Shown here in pieces: positions 32,117 to 36,448 of a DNA stretch of 36,448 bases. This stretch comes from Stutzerimonas stutzeri SDM-LAC. GTDB lineage: Bacteria; Pseudomonadota; Gammaproteobacteria; Pseudomonadales; Pseudomonadaceae. The stretch spans positions 1 to 36,448 of the forward strand of contig NZ_AGSX01000008.1 of NCBI RefSeq assembly GCF_000235745.1, read 5' to 3'. Made by a program: the position numbers and the translations under genes. Numbering within the stretch: position 1 is the first letter of the stretch; every line of letters begins with the position of its first letter. The notes below the pieces were generated by a model. That model searched no databases, had not been told where the DNA came from, and saw only the letters and a program-made list of their open reading frames with translations.

Positions 32117-34681
32117 TCATTTCATGCCCAGCTGCTCGCGCATCTCATCGGTGATTTGCTGATCCGTCTCGTTGATTCCTTCCCAGGGATCGTCATCGCC
32201 CTGCTCTTCCAATCGCGGAATGAGGTTGCGGATGGTCCAGATGTTGGCGCCCTTGAGATCGGCAAGCTCATCCCGGTGGATGGGCACCGAAACAGCCAGC
32301 CCCTCGCGTGCTCGCACCGAATAGGCCGCTACGGTGCTTGCCCCCTGACTGTTGCGCAGGTAGTCGATAAAGATGCGGCCGACTCGATTCTTCGGTCCGC
32401 TGACTGCAGAAAAGTGCTGCGGCATCAATCTCGCCATGTACTGCGCAATGGCCTGGCTGAAGCGTTTGACGTCAGCCCAGGTGTGTATCGGTTTTAGCGG
32501 CACCATGATGTGCAGCCCCTTGCCGCCGCTGGTTTTCAGATAGGACTGCAGACCGATCTCGTCTAGCAGGGTTTGAGTCAGCTGAGTGGCTTCGACCATG
32601 CGCTTCCAGGGCAGCGCGGGGTCCGGGTCGAGATCGAGCACGAAGCGATCTGGGTGGTCGAGCACCGGCGCCACGGCATTCCAGGTGTGCAATTCGATCG
32701 TGCCCATCTGCGCCGCGCTGATGAGCGCTTCGGCAGTGTCGATGGTCATCAATGCCGCGTGTTTGGGAAACAGCGCGGTGTCCAGTTGAGTGATATGCGG
32801 AATGCTGAGCTTTTCAGTGTGCTTCTGAAAAAACAGCTCGCCGTCGATGCCTTCCGGCGCGCGGACCAGGGCAAGCGGCCGCTGTGTCAGGTGCGGCAAC
32901 GCCCAGGGCGCGACGTCGGCATAGAATCGGGCCAGCTCCATCTTGGTGGCGCCGATTGATTTGTCGATGATGCGCTCAGGGTTCGAGATCTTGATCTTGC
33001 CGCCCGCCGTGCTCGAAGCAGCATTGCCTTTTTTTGGCTTCGCCGGGCTGGATATCTTGGCCGCTTTCGCTGGGCGTTCGTGAGTGATGGTGTTGGCCGG
33101 CTTGTCCGAACGCAGGCCATGAAAAACCGAATGGCGCACCACGCCCTGGCGGGTTATCTCCGCATAGGCGACCTCGCACATCAGCTCAGGCTTGAGCCAG
33201 TGCGCACCACGCACGTCGGCGGCTGGCGGTGGCTTTGCCAGTGGGCTCTGGTCGACTTCCAGCGGCTTGAGCTTGGCGTGCAGGCTTTCGAGCGTGGCCT
33301 GGTTGAAGCCCGTCCCCACCTTGCCGGCGTACTGCAGCTGACCTTGATCGTCGTGTAGCCCCAGCAGCAGCGCGCCGAAGCCACTGCGGGCGCCCTTCGG
33401 GTCGGTGTAGCCGACGATGACGAATTCCTGCCGGTTCTTGCATTTGATTTTGACCCAGCTGTTGCTGCGTCGGGAGACGTAGGTACTGCCTGCACGTTTA
33501 CCGATCAAGCCTTCCAGCTTCATCTGGCAGGCGCTTTCGAGCATGCTTTCCGGCTGCTCCGTGAAGTCGGCGGAGAAGCGCAACAGCTCGCTTTCGTCCG
33601 CATCCAATACCTGATGCAGGGCTGCCCGGCGCTCCTCCAGTGGAACCTCGCGCAGGTCCATGCCATTCAGGTACGGCATGTCGAACAGGTAGTAGACGAT
33701 GTTGCCGCTGCGACCCGCTTCGAAAGCGTTCTGCAGGGCCTGGAAATCTGGCGTGCCGTCGTCATCCGGCACCACCACCTCGCCGTCCAGCCAGGCTGAT
33801 TCCAGACCCAGCCCGGCGAGCGCTTCGGCCTGCTGCGGCATTTTCTGCGTCCAGTCATGACCGTTACGCGTAAACAGCTGCACCTTGCCCGATTCGATGC
33901 GCGCCATGATGCGGTAACCATCGAACTTGATTTCGTAACGCCAATCACCGTCAGGGACCGAATCGACCAGCGTCGCGAGTTGCGGCTTGAAGCTTTCCGG
34001 TAACGGCGCCTGCTTGGCGCCGGTCAGTGTCGTGTTCGGTTCGTCCTTGCGGCTGCGCCTGCGCGCAGGGGTTTTGACGGCTTTGGTTGGAGCCGCGGGC
34101 TTGGCTTTACCACGCTTGCGGGGGATCAGCGTCCGGTCGCTCAGCACACTGTCTGGCAGCGCTTCGACGATGTCGTACTCGCTCTCCGGTCTGGCAGCGT
34201 CATCGTTGGATTTGATCAGAAACCATTGTTCTTTCCCGCCATCCATGCGCGTGCGAACCAGATTCCAGGTGCCGCTCAGCTTCTCACCTTCGAGGCTGAA
34301 TTTGAGTTTGCCCTTGCGATAACCCTCTTGCGGATCCCCTTCGGGAATCCACACACCGCGATCCCAGACAATCACATCTCCCGCGCCGTAGTGCCCTTTC
34401 GGGATGCTGCCCTCGAACGTCGCGTATTCGAGGGGATGATCTTCCACGTGCACGGCCAAACGGCGGGATTTCGGATCGAGGGACGGGCCTTTCGGAACAG
34501 CCCAGCTTTTCAGCGTCCCATCGAGTTCCAGGCGGAAGTCATAGTGTAGCCGCGTCGCGTCGTGCTTCTGGATGCAATATTGCAGGGCATGGGCTTTGCG
34601 GCGCTTGGTAGTGCCGCTGCCGCCACCGGGCTCGGGGGTCGCGGTGAAGTCGCGCTTTCGGTTGTATTCATCCAGCGCCAT
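32117..34681 (-). CDS. ligD: ATP-dependent DNA ligase D
   Basis: 854 residues in the order phosphoesterase-ligase-polymerase, as in the P. aeruginosa enzyme. It repairs double-strand breaks by bacterial non-homologous end joining. The PE domain (about 1-175) has HDATRLHYDFRLE and HVEDHPLEY. The ligase nucleophile is K252 in YEIKFDGYR; KIKCKNRQEFVIVGYTDP follows in the OB part. A Lys/Ala/Pro linker leads to the AEP-type polymerase (from about 590) with LDLDPDPALPW as the metal-binding acids and KTSGGKGLHIMVPL. The start is ATG 34681 after CGGAGT; ATG 34729 is weaker. The usual partner Ku is not in the window. Confidence 0.94.
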   Translation of the reverse strand: MALDEYNRKRDFTATPEPGGGSGTTKRRKAHALQYCIQKHDATRLHYDFRLELDGTLKSWAVPKGPSLDPKSRRLAVHVEDHPLEYATFEGSIPKGHYGAGDVIVWDRGVWIPEGDPQEGYRKGKLKFSLEGEKLSGTWNLVRTRMDGGKEQWFLIKSNDDAARPESEYDIVEALPDSVLSDRTLIPRKRGKAKPAAPTKAVKTPARRRSRKDEPNTTLTGAKQAPLPESFKPQLATLVDSVPDGDWRYEIKFDGYRIMARIESGKVQLFTRNGHDWTQKMPQQAEALAGLGLESAWLDGEVVVPDDDGTPDFQALQNAFEAGRSGNIVYYLFDMPYLNGMDLREVPLEERRAALHQVLDADESELLRFSADFTEQPESMLESACQMKLEGLIGKRAGSTYVSRRSNSWVKIKCKNRQEFVIVGYTDPKGARSGFGALLLGLHDDQGQLQYAGKVGTGFNQATLESLHAKLKPLEVDQSPLAKPPPAADVRGAHWLKPELMCEVAYAEITRQGVVRHSVFHGLRSDKPANTITHERPAKAAKISSPAKPKKGNAASSTAGGKIKISNPERIIDKSIGATKMELARFYADVAPWALPHLTQRPLALVRAPEGIDGELFFQKHTEKLSIPHITQLDTALFPKHAALMTIDTAEALISAAQMGTIELHTWNAVAPVLDHPDRFVLDLDPDPALPWKRMVEATQLTQTLLDEIGLQSYLKTSGGKGLHIMVPLKPIHTWADVKRFSQAIAQYMARLMPQHFSAVSGPKNRVGRIFIDYLRNSQGASTVAAYSVRAREGLAVSVPIHRDELADLKGANIWTIRNLIPRLEEQGDDDPWEGINETDQQITDEMREQLGMK

Positions 34682-34856
34682 GGCAGCGACTCCGTTATCG
34701 AGTGATCCGGGCTGCGAGCCTTCTGCCAAGCGGTGGCATAACGATGTTTACAACTCCGCAGGGCCTGCTAGCGTTTGTAGATGTTGAAAAACCAAGGCCG
34801 CGCCCAACTTGGCACGTGCCAGTTCCCACATGCGGACATTGATGGGAGGAAGGATC

Positions 34857-35138
34857 ATGGCTACACGTCTACCTCTGCTCACCATAGAAACCATCCTTCG
34901 AGATTATCTCCACCCGTTCCGCTGTGACTGCCACGCTCAGGAAGACAGCCACCTCACCGTGCGGCTCTATGAAGACACCGCTGACGGCGAAGAACTTACC
35001 GTGTTCGGCATTACCGACTACCAATGCCGCGATGCAGCCAATCTCGTCCGGCTGGCTCAGGAGCTGCGCTTCGAACTCTATGCGACGCGCAGCGGCATGC
35101 CTGTCGCTGCGGACGTCGCCAAGGTTGTCGGAGGCTAA
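34857..35138 (+). CDS. DUF1652 protein
   Basis: 93 residues, cytoplasmic. The features ETILRDYLHPFRCDC, SLTV-like strands and the VFGI...C...L pattern (FGITDYQCRDAANLVRLAQE) identify the small DUF1652 family, which is almost confined to pseudomonads. The function is unknown. The ATG at 34857 has a strong ribosome site GGGAGGAAGG at 34844-34853, which sets this start over the in-frame ATG at 34809. It diverges from ligD and converges with the DUF892 gene. Confidence 0.78.
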   Translation: MATRLPLLTIETILRDYLHPFRCDCHAQEDSHLTVRLYEDTADGEELTVFGITDYQCRDAANLVRLAQELRFELYATRSGMPVAADVAKVVGG

Positions 35139-35181
35139 GCAAACGGTCTCGCCTTGGCCGACAACCTGACGGCCACCCGGG

Positions 35182-35712
35182 TCAGCGCTTTGCTTCGGTA
35201 TTCGGTTCGGCTGCTCGCGTCAGGTAAGCCTGGGTTAGCTCAGCCAGGTGGCTGCGCATCCACTCGGCCATCGCGACCTCTTCAGCCAGGATGCGCGTGC
35301 AGACGTCAGCGGTTTCGACGTCGCCCACCGCCTTGGCTGCGGCAATCAGGATCTCGTACGAAGCGATTTCGAGATTCTCGAAGACGTAGCCCATCTGTGC
35401 ACCCTTGACGATCTCGTCATTGACCATCATGCCGCCCATGGCCTGCCCCATCGCCATCATCTTGCCGCCCAGATCCTTGAAGCCCGAGTAAGACTTGTCA
35501 TACCGGTGCAAGCAGGATTCGATGAGCTTCGCCTGATTCTGCGTTTCGGTAATGTGCTGCTCGATCCGCGCCTTCAGCTGCGGGTAGTGTTCAATGCGGC
35601 TGGCCTGCTTGTTCAGCATGGTTTCGGCCTGCGCCTCCATGGCGTGCGCGTCGCGCAGCCATTCGATCAATCGTTCGATGCGGACATCATTTCCCGTCTG
35701 TGCGCTTTGCAT
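35182..35712 (-). CDS. DUF892 (YciE/YciF-like) ferritin-like protein
   Basis: 176 residues forming a four-helix bundle. RLIEWLRDAHAMEAQAETML (helix 1), ETQNQAKLIESCLHRYD (helix 2), FENLEIASYEILIAAAKAVG (helix 3) and ILAEEVAMAEWMRSHLAEL (helix 4) supply the Glu/His carboxylate pattern of a di-iron ferritin-like site. YciF-type proteins are stress-induced and have no settled function. The ATG at 35712 follows GGGAGAGA. Confidence 0.85.
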   Translation of the reverse strand: MQSAQTGNDVRIERLIEWLRDAHAMEAQAETMLNKQASRIEHYPQLKARIEQHITETQNQAKLIESCLHRYDKSYSGFKDLGGKMMAMGQAMGGMMVNDEIVKGAQMGYVFENLEIASYEILIAAAKAVGDVETADVCTRILAEEVAMAEWMRSHLAELTQAYLTRAAEPNTEAKR

Positions 35713-35824
35713 GTGTTCTCTCCCACTGGTTTGGATAGCCATCAAGACGTGATTACCGCCTTGTTGTTATGTGTGAGAGACGTCAAGCCAGCAAGGTTCC
35801 ACGGACCCGACTGGCTGCACTGCC

Positions 35825-36448
35825 ATGAACTTTGCACAGGGTCGCCAGTCCCTCCTGCAATGGATTAGCCGGAGCTGCCTCATCGAATTTCTAGATCCCC
35901 TCCTCCAGTGGGAGAACTACATCACCGAGCCTGCATTGCGCACGGTACTGGTCGCCGCTTTCGTCGTGGTCTTGCTCAGCGTGTTCAGCCGGGTGCTGAC
36001 GGCCGTGATGCTGCGCTTGGGCCGTGGGTTTCTGTTCACCAAAGCCGTTTCCGAGCAGCTGGAAAAACCGATCCGTGTGTTGCTCCCGTTGTTCGGGCTG
36101 CAGGCTGTGCTGGCAGCGGCCAGCGATGAACTGGCTCTGATCAGCCTTGCCCGACGCCTCACCGCGCTGGTTATGATCGCCTGCTTCACCTGGCTGGCCA
36201 TGCGCCTGATACGCGGGCTGGAGCAGGCGGTGCAGCTGAGAAACCCCGTCAACGTCAGCGACAACCTGCGAGCCCGCCAGATCCAGACCCAGTCGCGGGT
36301 GCTATTGCGGACGCTGAGCTTCTTCATCCTGTTGATCGGTGCAGCCGGGATGCTCATGACCTTCCCGGGTGCGCGCCAGTTCGGCGCCAGCCTGCTCGCG
36401 TCGGCGGGGCTTGCCGGGCTGGCGGGCGGCTTTGCGGCGCGCCCGGGA
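35825..36448 (+). CDS. MscS-family mechanosensitive channel, N-terminal part (runs off the window)
   Basis: The frame from ATG 35825 stays open to the last base (208 codons), so the 3' part lies outside. It has several membrane helices: about 40-58 (TVLVAAFVVVLLSVFS), 92-107, 115-135 and 162-182. It ends in the MscS pore helix FGASLLASAGLAGLAGGFAARP, where the usual core reads like GASLLASAG-x-AG-x-x-x-GFAARP. Such channels open under membrane tension and release solutes during osmotic downshock. The start codon is uncertain because no clear ribosome site precedes it. Confidence 0.82.
   Translation, partial: MNFAQGRQSLLQWISRSCLIEFLDPLLQWENYITEPALRTVLVAAFVVVLLSVFSRVLTAVMLRLGRGFLFTKAVSEQLEKPIRVLLPLFGLQAVLAAASDELALISLARRLTALVMIACFTWLAMRLIRGLEQAVQLRNPVNVSDNLRARQIQTQSRVLLRTLSFFILLIGAAGMLMTFPGARQFGASLLASAGLAGLAGGFAARPG

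Noticed and set aside
35155-35175. TGGCCG/CGGCCA inverted repeat between DUF1652 and DUF892 genes
   Set aside because: Six-base stem without a T-run, expected by chance in G+C-rich DNA.

Overview
The window looks like chromosomal DNA of a Pseudomonas-type gammaproteobacterium, most likely the Stutzerimonas (P. stutzeri) group. The evidence is its high G+C, an OprD-family porin, a DUF1652 protein (a family largely limited to pseudomonads), FAN1 and LigD proteins with pseudomonad domain orders, and FNR/ANR-, FliA- and LexA-type sites. The genus is inferred from gene content only. A near-consensus XerCD recombination site (dif) lies at 18396-18423, and five FtsK-type (KOPS) octamers noticed by eye all point towards it. 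The window therefore appears to straddle the replication terminus.

Layout, left of dif. 1-2606: hexarate/sugar genes (3' end of garD, a relic of an FAD-linked oxidase, a D-2-hydroxyacid dehydrogenase, an aldose 1-epimerase). 2794-4301: an OprD-like porin on the minus strand with its terminator, a sigma70-type promoter and a GntR/FadR-type operator. 4453-8410: a two-gene minus-strand operon (FAN1-like VRR-NUC nuclease, then an XPD/DinG-like Fe-S helicase with an N-terminal nuclease-like domain) behind a perfect LexA box. 8531-12027: hemN, then a chemoreceptor with a periplasmic c-type haem motif, a FliA promoter and an ANR box. 12394-17825: galU, a VOC protein, glutathione reductase, a PCu(A)C copper chaperone, two DUF202 membrane proteins and a threonine aldolase.

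Terminus scar, 17826-18570: fragments of a XylH-like sugar permease and of an IS1182-type transposase abut dif.

Right of dif. 18571-20924: a PEP mutase/isocitrate lyase-like enzyme, a relic of a carboxymuconolactone decarboxylase-like gene, and an MFS transporter. 21095-25901: a sugar-catabolic unit (Gfo/Idh dehydrogenase, TIM-barrel isomerase, NupG-like permease) divergent from its probable LacI regulator, with an 18-bp palindromic operator. 26124-29373: a PP2C phosphatase, a membrane Ser/Thr kinase and a double-FHA membrane protein forming a phospho-threonine signalling module. 29455-29765: an internally deleted ampC. 29776-31917: a TVP38/DedA membrane domain fused to a flavoprotein that has lost its redox cysteines. 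32117-34681: LigD. 34857-36448: DUF1652, DUF892 and the 5' part of an MscS channel.

Themes: DNA repair (FAN1/helicase, LigD), redox and metal homeostasis (Gor, PCu(A)C, haem chemoreceptor), sugar and sugar-acid use, and several gene relics, as is common near a terminus. Starts were chosen from ribosome-binding sites and family lengths. All functions are read from motifs; no database search was run.
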